Positions 1-13,178 of a DNA stretch of 64,000 nucleotides are shown here, one piece after another. The notes under the pieces are model-generated. The model was given only the letters and a program-made list of their open reading frames with translations, ran no database searches and was not told the origin of the DNA. Within the stretch, counting starts at the first letter, position 1; the number at the start of each line of letters is the position of its first letter. The position numbers and the translations under genes were made by a program. Source of the stretch: Cymodocea nodosa (Eukaryota; Streptophyta; Magnoliopsida; Alismatales; Cymodoceaceae); NCBI GenBank assembly GCA_036874045.1, contig CM072338.1, positions 20,544,501-20,608,500 on the forward strand, in the 5' to 3' direction.

Positions 1-592
1 AGTAACATATAGCTCAGCTTACCTTATGATTTATTGAAGATTCGAACACTAAAAAACTGTTAGAAAAAAAAAAAAACAATAAGCCGAAGGATGCGTAGGG
101 TTGATTTTGTTTTTGCGCATGGCATGTTCCTTTCTTGGGCGCTGTGAAGTTCCACGGTTCCATTCGAGCCGAAGCCGGATGCGCCTGCATGATGGGCACT
201 ACCCTCCTATTCCTCCCATTCCTTCCATTCGGAATGAAATATTTTTATCAATTTTAAAAAAATTAGCTATATATATATATACTATTGGTCTTGTCGATAA
301 TGTTGGACCCATAAATATAGTTTTGTCACAGTATGAGGGCATCGATTAACACTCGAGACAAGGTTGAGGACTAAAAGACTAGTAATGCTTAAATAAGACA
401 ACCAAGTACAGGGTGGCAGACGAGTTTGGGGAGCAGTTGTTCATTCAATCAGGGATTATCTCTTATCCCGTAATAACGTATTCCTGATTTTGGTCTGTTG
501 AAGATGGTATTGAATGTATTAAAAACTAAATGTAAAGGACAACTAAACTAGGTCTGAGATTTTTTTTTCTTTCCCGAAAATGTGTAAAAAAA
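1..592. other. Non-coding, no gene recognised
   Basis: AT-rich DNA with short A and T runs and an (AT)n stretch near 269-281. The open frames are short, overlap on both strands and resemble no family I know. It may be the 3' flank of the tRNA gene. Confidence 0.5.
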
Positions 593-664
593 TGAACCCG
601 ACGTGAATCGAACACGCAACCTTCTGATCTGGAGTCAGACGCGCTACCATTGCGCCACGGATCC
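593..664 (-). tRNA. tRNA-Trp (CCA)
   Basis: Read on the minus strand, 72 nt fold as a complete cloverleaf. The acceptor stem starts GGATCCG and pairs with CGGGTTC, with two G-U pairs. The D-arm contains TGGCGCAATGGTAGCGC, the anticodon loop is CTCCAGA with anticodon CCA, and the T-arm contains the B-box GTTCGATTC. The discriminator base is A, and there is no intron or encoded CCA. The sequence matches the highly conserved plant nuclear tRNA-Trp, which decodes UGG. Minus-strand downstream DNA contains A/T runs at 561-569 and 586-592 that could act as a polymerase III stop. Confidence 0.97.
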
Positions 665-1724
665 TGTTTATTTTATGAGATATATAAATTATTTTATTTA
701 TAACTAAAAAATAACAGCCAAATTTTGGCGAAAGCCTAGTATGATGACGACTTTTTAACCGATAATTAAATGACGTTTACGAAAAAATGTGGAGCGTTCT
801 TTAAGGTTACATATAAAGGCAAGTTGATGCATATATAATCAATAACGATTTTTTAAAAATACTCATTTTCATGTAATAACAAAAATAATCGTTATCAAAT
901 CTCTCTACAAAATATCCTTCAACATATGCCAAAGTCTACGAAGATACGTACCAACTCCTCCAAGGTTTGAATATTTGGACTATACGTGGTTTTTCCGCCA
1001 AGGGTGTTCATGTTCAGGAGTCATCTACAGTATATATTGCGTACCAAATTTTAGATTAAATATTGCACTTATTCTTCTAAAGTGAATGCTGATAAAGGTG
1101 TTTTACTTTCTTCAAGCTTCAGGTTACGTCTGCTGCATCTCCCGGAAATGTGTTAGGCAAATATATGTTGCTATGGGCGTGAGAACCCCCACCATATGGA
1201 TCATATTGTTGATTTTTTTCTGGAAACAACGATGCAATATATTTCATGTCTGACGGTTCTCTGTTCATGTATATAATGTGTTCTCGCATTGTGTATGTTT
1301 AATTTCTAACAGTAGTCGTTGGGGTATCGTTACTCTAGATGCAATCCCAATCAACACTATACCTTACTAATCGCTTTATATACAAATGAATGAATCGTTT
1401 GGTTCGTGAATAAAACAACTCAAGCAGGTAGTCATAGCGAAAGAACAGAGCTTCCAACAAAACCAAATAAATATAAAGCTTCTTGTTTAGAAAGAAGCTC
1501 ATTGGTAACTCCATAGGAGTTGGAGATGGCATGTCCTCGTTCCTTTTTTGCTCATCCAACAACCAACAAACGAAAGCCAATGTCACCTAAAACTCAAACC
1601 ACGTACGGACATGCGAAAAGGATTGTTCGATTGGTTCATCTATAATTAGCGTAACAAGCACAGGTTACCATCACCACTCAAGATGAGAAGCTGACTGTAC
1701 ATGTGAAAAGGATGCAGCCTCGTG
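665..1724. other. Intergenic, nothing recognised
   Basis: About 1.06 kb of AT-rich DNA between the tRNA and the stop codon of the SnRK1 beta gene. The part next to 1725 is presumably that gene's 3' UTR. No other coding, RNA or repeat signal was seen. Confidence 0.4.
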
Positions 1725-4626
1725 CTACCTCTTCAAGGGCTTGTAGAGAACGACGGTCACGTATTTAGACTGGTACCTGTTGGTAATGCCAACGGAAACC
1801 AAGGATTTAGAAGCCCATCCTTTCTCGATGTATACGTGATTCAGAACAACATGCTGAGGCTTCACGGATGTTTCCTCATCGGTCACCGTCCCTAGAACTG
1901 TACAGTGCAACTGTTGAGGAACTGCTGGCGGTTCCTTATCGAAGTCCTCTTCTGCTGGGTATGGTCTGCTGTAGCTCGAGTCAGGAGAGAGTGGCAACTC
2001 AAACTCTGCAACACTGTCCAGAATTTCTGGGACATAGTCCTGCATTCAGTAAAACATTAACGTATTGAAGGTGTTTTAAAGGTATATACCAATATAAGTG
2101 GCAAACAGGCAACTGCATACGTTCTCGCAGCTATAAATCAAAAAGAAAAAGTACTCACAGTTACATTAAGCAGGTTATTGCAGCGACCCGTCTCATCGGT
2201 AAAAATGGGAAGATCAGGATTGTACCTCCATTCCCCGTCAACAAAGAACTTGTAATGGTAAATCCCACATGGAAGAACCAACAGAATTGAATGATCCTTG
2301 CCTGAATTTTGTAAAGTCCTCCTGAAAATTCAATTAATCAAGTATAATTTCAAGAGGAATATGATCTTTCCACCATTCTTTTTGGTTTCAAGAGGAATAT
2401 GATCCATCCACCATTGATTCAAATAGTTTCATCCTTGAGTTTTTTTTTTTTTTTGTGCAATTTACTTTTGCAGTTTTTAGTTCCTTTCCATGTGATTTTT
2501 TTAAAAGAGGATAATCACCGTCCCACACTTCCACATATACAGATCTGGGTCCTCCGGACCTCCCAGAAAGAATTTCCTAATTTCAGTATGCATGCATGTG
2601 TGTAGAATAAAATAGAGCTCATTGCCTCCTCTTTACCTTGTTTTCCAACCATCCCAAGACCCTTCTACTGACACATCCTTTCCTCCGTAATTCCAGGTGA
2701 TCAATGTGGGAATTCTCTTTACCGTTGGCAGATCTAATGATCCATTGAAGTCACCCATACAGTAATCTTCATAAGCAGGAGGAACATCTGCTGTCCTCTG
2801 TAAGGGAGCCAAAGGTACCTAAAATAGAAGCATTATCTGTCAGTGCACCATCAAAAAGACGGGAGTAGGATAAAATCCACTAGTTCATTGCATCACAGCC
2901 ACAAAACAAACCAATGTAGATAGCGGACATCAGACCATTTTGACTAAAGTGAATAAAATCCTCAATTACTAATAAAATCACAACGTGTCCACATAAATAA
3001 AGTTTGATAGTTGTGTAGTTGACTGTTTAAATGATCATGTTTTCATGGTCAGGAATTGGTAGTAAGATAATAGAAAACATGCATGGAGGCTGAATTGGAT
3101 AGTAATAGTTTATAAAAGCTCCAATTTAGTAAAACAACATCAGTAGAATTAGTGGAAAATCATTTCTAAACACTTACAACTACGATTATGACATATCAAA
3201 TTTTCTGATTATGATTCCAAAAGGGGATATATGGATTTTGGCAATTTCTCAATATCCAATAAATGTGATGAGTTGTTCATTTGATCTTTCATTCCAAACA
3301 ACCAGCTAAAGTGGTAATACAATAAATAACAAGCATGTTGTATTTCAACGCAACAATATAACAATTACGCTAAAAATTAAAAGTTGATGTGGATATAAAC
3401 AAAACAGATAGGTTGACTAGCATAGCAGCTATCGTTAGAAATTATCAAGGGGAAAAAATAATGCTTACAAAAGTGGAAAACCAAAAACGAAAAGATTGTT
3501 TCCTAGAATTACAAAAATGAAAAGAATGTTTCCCGGAATTAGAGCTCACGATGTCTAGATCATAATAAAGTAACCTTTCCATTGCGTCATGGTTCACCCT
3601 CAAAAGAATGCTTATCATCCAAAATATTAATAACAAGGATGCCACTTTAACAGAATTGCATGCAATTTTATTGGGTGTCAAATGTGCTAACATACTCGAT
3701 GAGGATACTAACATCATTGTTAAATGGATAACAGAAGCTACAGATAATGCCCCTTGGGGGATATGACATCTAATTTTGGATGATGCCCAGCATTACTTTG
3801 AGTTATGTGACTAGGGAACAAAATGCTACATGCCCCAAAACCTAGTGTGGGAAAGGAATGACGGAGAAACTTTAAGAATAATGATTCAGATATGGAATTC
3901 CAGATTAATTTGACTTTGTTTTGAAGATATTAGCACTGGAATACAACACCCATCAGCAAGAAAACCACATAGCCAGTGTTCTCTGCATGACCCTATACTT
4001 AAATGGAAATTGAAGTTTTTATGATAAAGAAAGATATAAATAATTTCCTTTAGCCAAAGAAATGAAAAACAAAGTTCCCAACTCCTTAGAACTGATATTC
4101 AAACTTAAAAGCAAGTAGTTCCCTCCACTTCAAGCGTCTTGTGTGCAATACAATGTTATCATCAGGAACATAATTAAACGATCCACAAATATGTTTTCAT
4201 GACACATCAAAAAAGAAAAGGATTTTCAACGTTTCAGTATCACTTCTGCAGGTCAGAAAAGGTCGTGCGATCCAAGTTTTCTGCGGAATTCACGGTAAAA
4301 GCACATGATCCAAGAGAACACAAACAGTATAAAACAATCAAAGTTCGACAGCAGAAGGAGAAGGAACTTGCGAACAAACAAAGCTTGGCAATAAAAGATG
4401 AAGATAAGGAAGGAGGGAAAGGATCACATCGGAAGAGGCTTGTCACCTGCGGAGCGAAGAGGAGGGGAGATCTGGACCTGCCCGGGCTCCCGGGTGGTGT
4501 GCGTCCGACAGAGTTGACGGGGGAACTCGCCTTTCCCAGGCCATCCTCCACTTCTCTACAGCTCGATCTCACGGACGGATCGTCCCCTCCGTTCTCTCCC
4601 TCCTCCTTCCCGCTCACGTTCCCCAT
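1725..4626 (-). CDS. KINB1: SnRK1 (SNF1-related kinase) regulatory beta subunit, AKINbeta1-type
   Basis: Four exons on the minus strand: 4447-4626, 2637-2818, 2159-2321 and 1725-2039. All junctions are GT-AG and in phase, giving 279 aa, the usual length for plant beta1/beta2 subunits. The N-terminus MGNVSGKEEG carries a Gly2 N-myristoylation signal, followed by a Ser/Pro-rich stretch (about residues 35-55). Exons 2 and 3 encode the glycogen-binding-like CBM48/AMPK1 domain (ITWNYGGKDVSVEGSWDGWK, then a segment with CGIYHYKFFVDGEW). Exon 4 encodes the ASC/KIS domain, ending with HVVLNHVYIEKG and KYVTVVLYKPLKR, which binds the kinase alpha and gamma subunits. The protein scaffolds the energy-sensing SnRK1 kinase and sets its location through myristoylation. 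Intron 1 (1.6 kb) holds an RNase H-like retroelement scrap. Start chosen because MGN is conserved; an upstream in-frame ATG at 4659 would block myristoylation. Confidence 0.95.
3600..3810 (+). mobile_element. RNase H-like fragment of a LINE-type retroelement
   Basis: Lies in intron 1 of the beta-subunit gene, in antisense orientation to it. One frame reads NNKDATLTELHAILLGVKCA, then NIIVKWITEA and APWGI, a stop, and LILDDAQHYFELCD. The order of a conserved Glu helix (ELHAILLG), a strand with VKWI, and PW followed by a stop-flanked helix is that of the plant reverse-transcriptase-associated RNase H (RVT_3) domain of LINEs. It has internal stops and no neighbouring reverse transcriptase that I can see, so it is a decayed scrap. 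Confidence 0.55.
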
Positions 4627-4775
4627 TCCCCACCCTGAAGCCGAACGCCACGACGGCAACCAGGACGAGAGGAGGAGGCGGGACGACGGCGCCGGATTTG
4701 GAGGAAATCACGGGGAGTAGTGGCACGGGCACCGGGCAAGGGGAGGAAGAGCCGTAGAATGTGTGATCTCATCTG

Positions 4776-4783
4776 ATATATAG
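4776..4783 (-). promoter_or_regulatory. Probable TATA box of the SnRK1 beta gene
   Basis: The minus strand reads CCTATATATCAG about 150 bp upstream of the ATG at 4626, at the edge of a GC-rich 5' leader. Position and sequence fit a plant TATA box; the transcription start is not known. Confidence 0.5.
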
Positions 4784-4816
4784 GCGGCGAGCGAGAGGGG
4801 CGCCCGACGACTGGGT

Positions 4817-4822
4817 CACGTG
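4817..4822. promoter_or_regulatory. CACGTG G-box upstream of the SnRK1 beta gene
   Basis: A palindromic CACGTG sits about 35 bp upstream of the putative TATA box. G-boxes bind bZIP and bHLH factors and can confer ABA or light responses. One copy near a promoter is suggestive, not proof. Confidence 0.4.
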
Positions 4823-5216
4823 CTGAGGGTGGCTTGTCAATCCGTCGGGCCCACCACAGCAGATAATGATGCGTGCGGTGTCCGCCGGTTGTGCGCGGCG
4901 GACGAGATTACCAATGTACCCTTGCATCTTGCGGTATGGATGTATTCGATAAATTTAGAAAAAAAAATTTTCATTCGTGAAGGAGAAGTTTTTCGTTTTT
5001 TGATTGGTGGAAATTTTCATACCTTACATTTTTTAAATTTATTTTTCGTCTGTCTATGATTAGTGATTAATTTAAATAATTAAAATTTTAAAAATATTTA
5101 ACTAAATGATTAAGTATTAAAAATAAGTGAGTTAAAGATTACTTAATAGATTAAATTAAGTAATGAGAGTAATTTAAGAAGGTGATCTAAAGATTAAATT
5201 AAATGATTTTTTATCA

Positions 5217-5234
5217 TATATATATATATATATG
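5217..5234. repeat. (TA)n microsatellite
   Basis: An uninterrupted run of about nine TA units in AT-rich intergenic DNA. Confidence 0.8.
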
Positions 5235-6138
5235 TATAAACATCTAAATTATAAATTTTAACATTTTTCGTTAAATAGCAGACATATGAAATTAACGTTA
5301 ATTTACATTGTCTTCTTTTTTGAAATTTTTACTTATTTTCCCTCTCGTTCCGTTGCACGCGAATGGATTCGACGACCTTTTGGTTGTCGTACACGTGTCG
5401 TTAGAAGCCCTCTTGTTCTAGCTTCGTGGGGACGGGGCTACGGGCTTTCCCTGTTTATTATGAGAGGAACAATAAATAACAGCTTAGCTAATAAAAAATA
5501 ATAACCATATGTATGTTAGGGCAGAGCAGTGCAACGCTTAAGATTTTGCTTGATAACTTTTCTATAGGTTAGCTTACATTTTAGTGTTTATTTTTTCTTT
5601 TATTTGACTTCATGATTTTGGTGCTTCTCATCCTTCGGCCGCAGGGCAGCGACGGAATACCAAATCTCGGCCACGGTGATAGGGTCGTCGGATAAGGCTC
5701 GTCGCCCTTATCGCTGCAGCTTTCGCTGGGTCTCAGCGATTCTTTAGTTTAATAATTTCTCGTCGGCCGCACCAACGTGCATTATCTTCTTCGATGAAAA
5801 CCAAATTTGTGGACTACCGGTGACATCATGGATGATGACCATTGACGGAATTATCTGAGAGGTGCTTCTTTGAATATTATATTTTGACAATAATTGAATG
5901 GCACCCATCTCTACATTTTTTTTTAAAATTGCGCTTACGGATTTGGCAAGGAAACTTGGTCTTTTCATCGTACGACAAAAGGTCGTTGCGTTTGAATTCC
6001 GATTAATACGCTTGTCGGGTGCTGCTGAAAATATCAATGTCTTCTAGCTTTTTAAGCTTCTTTTATCTTCAGGTTCCAACTCCGTCGCCCTCACAGCAAT
6101 CCTCTTGTGGACTATCTGGCTCCGTCGTCGGACCACAG

Positions 6139-6166
6139 ATGTGTGTGTGTGAGAGAGAGAGAGATA
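6139..6166. repeat. Compound (GT)n(GA)n microsatellite
   Basis: About six GT units run directly into about seven GA units, with one interruption at the end. A candidate polymorphic marker. Confidence 0.85.
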
Positions 6167-6873
6167 GAGAAGACGAAAACTTCTTTATCTTTTAATTATA
6201 TTATAAACAACTGCACATTTAAACATATCCAACCTGCAACATAAAGAGATAAATCTCCTGACCAGTTAAGATAAAGAATAGTACTCCACTTAATGCTTAT
6301 CGTAATTTAATCCTATAAATAACAAACTTCATAATTTTTCAATTACTATTATTATAAATCTTAATTAAGTATTTAAATTCCTTATTTTTATGAACTCATG
6401 ATCATATAATTGTAAAGTTTCATTATTACCTTTATTTTTTTAACCCGTATTACATATATTTAATTTTTAACCTACCCAATCTATATCATTTAAACTCCAC
6501 GATTCTGAATGACACAGCAAACGCTGCTATTTTTCTGGCAAAATCGTTACAATCATTACTGGTTTTCCCGCGAGTTTACTACATTGTATGCCATCGTTTC
6601 CTTTTCCAGCAACCACAAGACTTCTCCAATCTGCTTGTTATACGGTGGATGATTTACATCGCCGCAATTTTCTTTTCAGTTTTCACCAGTCAACCGGAGA
6701 GAGAAAAAGACATCTCCCACTTCTTCCAAACTTCGACATTTTCTTCGGAACCAAGATACAACGATCTGCTCTCTAAGACACATATAAGTGTGCATTCTTG
6801 GAATGTATCTGCAATGATGGCGAGGATGAGAAGGGCCGGTCATAACAGGGATCCAAACGTTACCACGCCAGTG

Positions 6874-9800
6874 TTAGACCTGCTGGTCTCCCATCAAGAT
6901 GTTATATTTGCAGAGGGGACAAGTTGCATTTATCCGGAGCCATTTCACAATGCATCCCGTGTGAAAATGGTGCTTGCAAGGAAGGGAATGCAATTCCACT
7001 CCATCTTCGTACTTTGAAAGGCATATGCAGCATTCCTGCAACGGCACTCCAACGCATTAAGAGACGATCTATTGCACACTTCAATGTGAACTGGCAATAA
7101 GAAATCAGTGGTGCTGGAAGACACTGAACTTAATTAAACCAACCGTGAAAGCAGTATTTCTTATAAATACTCAACTTTACAAGAAAAGGCAAGAGATTGC
7201 TCTTCTACCACTAATCAATGGTTTTATTGTTAGATGACCTTATATAATGCTACCTCTCAAAAAATGGAAACAACAATTTACGAAGCTCTATTCAACCATG
7301 AATTGAACCGAACTGTACCAGAGGCAGTCTGCACTATGGTCGATTCTTAAAAACTTGATTACAAGAAGGCACAATGCAAGAAAATGTTAGTATGTGAAGT
7401 CAAAAAAGATGTACCACTCTAGACAAAAATCATATCCACAAATGTCTAGACAGAAGACAAAATGGCATGGTGCGGAGTCAGAGTCCAATGCATAGGGGTG
7501 GTAAAATTGATCGTGACCTAAATAAGAAAATTTACAGTTGAAGTCAAATGAAATCCGATCATAAATAAATTAACTTATTTATTAACTGGATCAAATTTAT
7601 GTTCAACATATGTAATCCATTTATGACCCGTAATCCATATAAGAAAATTTTATATATTTAATATACGTATAGCATCATTATTATATGATATATCATATAT
7701 TATTATATGTATTTATCCATTTTTAGTTATTTATATGATTTTTATAATATATGAAAAGTTATATAGGTTTCACGGGTTAAATATATCAAATAGCTTAAAC
7801 AAGTTAGCTTACATATGCAACTCATTTAACCTCACAAATGGGTTAAACGAGTTGGTTCAAGTCAACTCGTTTATATTAAACGAGTTGAACTTAGACTGAA
7901 CTTTCTAAGATTTATTAAAAAGATATGGCTTGCGCTAGGCATAGATGAATTGGACTATAAACAAATTAGACCCAAACCCTAACTCCTTAATTTGTTTTGC
8001 TACCCTAGGAATACAAATGAAAGTTGGACTCAATTAACAACAATAGTGGAAGCAAAAAGTATTAACTATGCCTGAATCTCATGATCCCCTAGGTAGTAAA
8101 AATTGTCAGGGATCTCTTTTTGTTGGACAAAAGACAGATATATAATCTATCAGAAAAGCTGTGTAAATCACACTAATTTCTTGAACCATGTTGTTCCCTT
8201 ATGCAATGTTTACTTGATCAGTATGTTCTGAAGGGAAAAATTTCCATAGAGCTCTTGACTGTTATGGCTCCACTCATACTTCATTATGACAAGGGCGCTT
8301 TCAACAATGTCCCTATAGTTGTAAGAGATAAAAGAAAAAAATGGAATAAAAAATTAAAAATCTCAACTACAACAGCAATATCTCTAACAATGACGATCTT
8401 AAAAAATGAAAAATTATAAAAATAAAAATGAAATTAAGTTAGAACTCCCAGGAATGGTAAACTGTTCTGAAATTAATTCATAATGCACCCCATCAATCAT
8501 ACTTTTTTTTAAATTGCTGCTCCCTTCATGCAGTGTTTTTCTTGCTTATATGCTCTACTCAGATATATAGGTGTATCTACTGAAATTAGTTCATAAGACT
8601 TGAAAGTAAACTTGATAGCTGTAAGCTTATTATTACAACAACAATATGTGTCATAATTTTACCATGTAAGTTCAGCCATATAAATCTTTTTCTTATATAT
8701 GTTTCTATCTATAGTCAAATCTTCAATTAAAATATATAAATTTAAATCTTTTCTCACAATGCCTAATCAATTAGTTTTAAACCTTTTCTATTTCTATTAG
8801 TTATCTAAGTAAATGAATAACTTCCATTAATTGTCAAGTCTGTTATTGCCAAATAAAAATCATCATAGCAACACGCTTGGAATAAACACTTTTTACTTCT
8901 CATAGAAACACAATATACATGAAACAATCAGATACTAAAATAAATCTAATGCCATCAAGAAGAACTGGAGGACGTAGGAAGAATTTGCCAGAAATTTTCA
9001 GTATACAGACGTAACTTGCTAATGAACAATTTTTAGTAATGAAATAACATGAACTCACTGAATCCTCAGGTGAAAGAGCAAGGTCATTGACAATTTGGGA
9101 GTCCATTTCCATTACCACTTGAGAAAATGCTTGTTCAGAACCTACAGCAAACAACCTAGATTGGCTGGTTTCACGAAATCTGAACCTTGGAAGCAGGCTA
9201 AGATCAAAGTCAGATGCACCTTCTGGACCAGCCACGGCATACAAAATGGCAATGATGCAAGGCAAGCAACAGCATAAAGCAATGCCAATAAAGAATGCCA
9301 ACAGAATGCAGAATACAGCAAAAAATACATCAAATGCAAGAAATACCACTGTCAACCTGCAAATCCTTAAGAGATCAATAACTCATCTTAAGATCAAGAA
9401 TAACAGATTTGGTATCAATTGTAAATAACAGAACACACCATTCAGCAGCAGAATGCTTTTTTCAAAACAATATACAAATTAAAGACAGTTAAAAGAGTCA
9501 TTAGCATGATACTCTTTTTATTTTTTTAAAAATTTACAGAATTCTTTCTTTTATAGAATTCTTATTCACATCCAGGCAATGAGATAAGCTCTTAATGGGT
9601 TTAACAAAAAAAAGATATACATAGAAAAACACAAAATGTGTCCTGTCCTCAAGAAACTGGTTTGATAGCTTCAAGAATCCGTACACCAAGTAATTAGTTC
9701 TCATCCTTTTTCATGATTAGTGCCATTTCAATAAAAATGATGGCTTAGAATGGGCCACTTCTAAAACCAAAGCATGAAGTCTGCATATAACCTTCAGGAA

Positions 9801-12076
9801 ATTAAAAAAAATGTTTCCTGATCAAAACAACTGTTAATTTGTTTTTTTTTCTTAATTTATCAAAATGTGGATGATAAAAATAATCATCAACTCCACATTC
9901 TTTGTACACAATATGGCATTAGCTCTCCTCTCCTCTGTGTGTGTGTGTGTGTGCAAGCTCGTGCATGTGCAGATGTGCGTGTATGTTGGGGAGCACATTA
10001 TATAATTACAAGTAGCCAAAATATGCAAAATTAGTCTTAATAATGAAATTACAGGTAAAGACGAGGGGCATCTTGCAGAAGAGTTTGACCACCAACAACA
10101 ATCCAGTAGAATCCAACAATCCACCAGAGGAAAGAAACCACAACATTTGTTGACTCCAGCTTCTTCATAATCCTGGGGAAAAGTAAAATATAATAAATCA
10201 TATTATTGTTAAATGCTTTATTTACAATTCTGAATGCTATTATTTTCAAGGAAGTTGATTACAAATCATTTCTTTTTACTAGTTTATGTATATAAAGTAT
10301 AGACAAACAAGAGATGCGGGCAACATTTAGTGGATCGTGGATGACAAGCATTCACTTAGTAGAAGAAGAAATTGAAATATACACAATACATTATACAGGA
10401 CCACTCTTCATATGACATTATGTCACAAAAACCTACAGGATCAACAAAAAAAATAAAAATTGCCAAAGATGTTATCAACCTATGAAATCTAATTGTTTCA
10501 CAAAGTCTAAATGTTAAAACTTAGAAGACATAATTGGTTTCTTTAAGTCCAAACTTCATAATACATTGATGAGAACCTACTTGAGCAAAGCCAACAACAA
10601 CATCAATTTCAAAAGGTCCCATCTCATAGTTACTGGAACTGATATGATCATGTATCTAGTTCATTCAGGAGAACATATCATGCAGAGGAAAAGTAGCCAT
10701 TTTCCCACTCCAACAGAAGAACAGAATTCATTCTTCAACCATATGAACCATGATTTGCAAATTAAAAACAGATGATAACAAAATTATATATGGCACGTCA
10801 TCAACAAAAACGGTACCACTGCAAGACATTCAAGAAACACACTCATAAAAAAAGAAAGAATTATCAAATCAATCAGGAACATTAAAAAAATATTATAAAA
10901 AATAATATACGAATAAAAGTAACATCAATTCAATAAAGAAACATGTGTTCAAGATAATTTCAAGAAAAATATGAACTTTATGAAAAAATATGATATAAAA
11001 TAGAGTTTCATAACAGCTATGGACAATCACGCTGAGAAGAATCTTATCTGCTCTATTGAAATAAGACAAACCTTGATGAATCTCAGGAGACAGAAATATT
11101 AATTTCATATAGACGCAAGGACCTTTGAAACAGACCATATCAAAATTTGGAAAAAAACAGACCTTTGAAAAACGGCTGAACAGTGAGTTGCAATATCATA
11201 ATGTAGACAATATTTAAATTCATAGCCAACAGTAGTTCAACAAGGACCTGCAAACTCACAGTAGTATTCTAATGAGTAAAATTTTGGCTCCACATCTCCA
11301 TAACTTGCATATTCATCTACGTCTTATTTATCAATTATATATAATAGGGAAATTTTGGCACAAAACCTTCTCTGCTTTGCGTCAAGCCAACTTACACCCG
11401 CTGTTTACAATACAAACAAGGCAAAATCAAAGAAAAAATGAATTGCGAGAAGAAACAGAACATCATAGGAATCAAGAATTCCCACACATAAAAATCACAA
11501 AAAGCATAGTCCAGAATATTCTGAGGAAAATTTCCTTCCGGCGAAGAATTCATACCTTCTCTTTCTCCATTCCTCGCTCTCCTCCTGTACCTCCATCTCC
11601 TCATCGTCCAGCCCCCCATAGTCCCTCCACCTCTCCCCCAATCCCCTTTCCACCTCCATTCCCCTCCTTGTCCTCCTCCACTTCCTCCTCCTATACTCCA
11701 GCCACACGAATCCCGAATGCAACATGCACTGCATTGCGTACCCGACTATCCACGACCTGATCGGCGTCGGCGGCCTCTCCTTCGCCGTCGAAAGCAGCAC
11801 CGATACCGCAACCGCCACAAACACGAGGTTCCACACGATATCCAAGGAGACGATCGGGCCAGAGTATCCCCAGTCCGTCTGGCGCTCCTCCAGCTGAAGC
11901 GCCGCCATCTCCGTCATCGTCAGAAAGGACCCCGCCCCACCCCTTGTTTGGCTTGCTGCATGCTGGCGGTGACGGCGAACAAGCGGGGTCGTATCGCATC
12001 CACCGTCACCGGTGAGATGGTGGATGTTCGTTTTCTCCTCCACTCCTTCTCCGGTGATGTCTCCCCCTCTCTCCAT
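6874..12076 (-). CDS. Multi-pass membrane RING-H2 E3 ubiquitin ligase (At4g11680-like)
   Basis: Four exons on the minus strand: 11556-12076, 10053-10172, 9059-9356 and 6874-7035. All are GT-AG and in phase, giving 366 aa from the ATG at 12076. Exon 1 holds [20 protein letters not shown], the family signature before the first membrane span, then a basic stretch and an acidic linker. Exon 2 carries the segment with [13 protein letters not shown], and exon 3 the TM pair with [12 protein letters not shown] and [16 protein letters not shown]. Exon 4 is a C-terminal RING-H2: CCIC, then CKHHFH, C, and CPLC, ending NILMGDQQV. The final intron is 2.0 kb. The RING recruits a ubiquitin E2 enzyme; substrate and target membrane are not evident. 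The start is uncertain: 12076 and 12175 are in frame, and ATG 11917 would remove 86 residues. Confidence 0.92.
7845..7872. repeat. Perfect 10-bp inverted repeat
   Basis: AAACGAGTTG at 7845-7854 and its exact reverse complement at 7863-7872 enclose an 8-nt loop, and a third copy follows at 7877-7887. It lies in the last intron of the RING gene, in AT-rich DNA that may be a decayed small transposon. Confidence 0.7.
9935..9953. repeat. (GT)n microsatellite in intron of the RING gene
   Basis: About nine GT units between exons 2 and 3, next to a CT-rich tract. Confidence 0.85.
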
Positions 12077-13178
12077 TTCTCCGCGAAGGCGCTGTTCTGT
12101 TCCCTCCCTTCCTTTCCTTTCATCGCCTATTTCTTTTCTCCCCTTCTGAATATACCTCGGCAAATATTTATTCAAAGTTGTATTTGTTAAGATATTTTTA
12201 TTAAGTAAATTTAACCTTAAAACCTTATATCAATGACTTGTGATCATCTTTATCTTTATAAATATTATAAGCATTTTTCACTATATACATACATAAGTCT
12301 GTTAAGAATCTTACTCATTTAATTCGACATTGCAACTGCAACTGAGAGTGATGGAAACCAAATCAAAGCTACCGGTCACCTGTTATTTTCTCTGAACGCA
12401 ACTGAAGACCAACCCTGACGATACAAGTGGCTGTGCATGGGGCAGAACGAGGTCCGAATTTAACCGAGTATCCGTGGTTGGGTACTTGAATTCGTCGGCT
12501 TCCTACCACCTATCATTCTCCATGGAACATCAAACAAGCACGGGAAGGAACACACGGAGCGGAGGAGGCTGGAGTAGCGCCGTGCGAGCCAACCACCGGT
12601 GGATGGCTTCCAAAGAAACCCATCATAAAGTTTGATCAAGGTTTATTGACATCTAATTTCGTACAATAGTTTGACCACATGCTTATATGGTTGAACATGG
12701 TTCAATTTAATTAAATCAAATGGGATCATTTTTTATAGTTCAGTTCGGCTAAATCAAACAGTAAAACAGCAATCGCTTCATTTCCAGGAACTTTTGATAT
12801 CACAAGCACGATCTTATCAGGCCACACCAGCATTTGCAGAACTTCCAATCAAATGCGGTCACAAAATTATTATCAAAAAAAGCAGCCCCAAATTGTGGCG
12901 GAAGGAACCATGCATTTCAGATAGTTTTATAACTAGGAGAGATTTCACCAGCAGAAATGTACCGACAATAATTTAGGACTGCATGGTCACTTGGACACCA
13001 CAAAACCCACTTCAAATGATGCCACAGAAAATTGCACCCTATAAATACAAAGATCAAGTTGCCAAAGGAAAAAACAATGATCTTCAACTTGGGCAGATTC
13101 ACATTCACCTATTAATTCAATGAAAGTAAAGAAAGTAATCAAACTTTAACAATGAATGTAGTAGCACACAAACCAAGA
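12077..13178. other. Intergenic between RING and DHDPR genes
   Basis: The first 100 bp or so are probably the RING 5' UTR, CT-rich on the plus strand. The last few hundred bases (about 12760-13178) are likely the 3' UTR of the dihydrodipicolinate reductase gene. No other gene or repeat recognised. Confidence 0.4.

Larger units (their letters stand above)
4823..6873. other. Intergenic with AT-rich and microsatellite DNA
   Basis: About 2 kb between the SnRK1 beta promoter and the 3' end of the RING gene. It contains a TA microsatellite near 5217-5234, a slightly GC-richer block around 5620-6130 with no convincing reading frame, and a compound GT/GA microsatellite. The part next to 6874 is probably the 3' UTR of the RING gene. 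No gene recognised. Confidence 0.4.

Noticed and set aside
4199-4720. A 173-aa plus-strand frame over SnRK1 beta exon 1
   Set aside because: Antisense shadow of a conserved exon and its GC-rich leader; charged low-complexity protein with no domain.
11272-11760. A 162-aa Pro/Ser-rich frame on the plus strand
   Set aside because: Antisense of RING-gene exon 1, which has a conserved family signature and splice donor.
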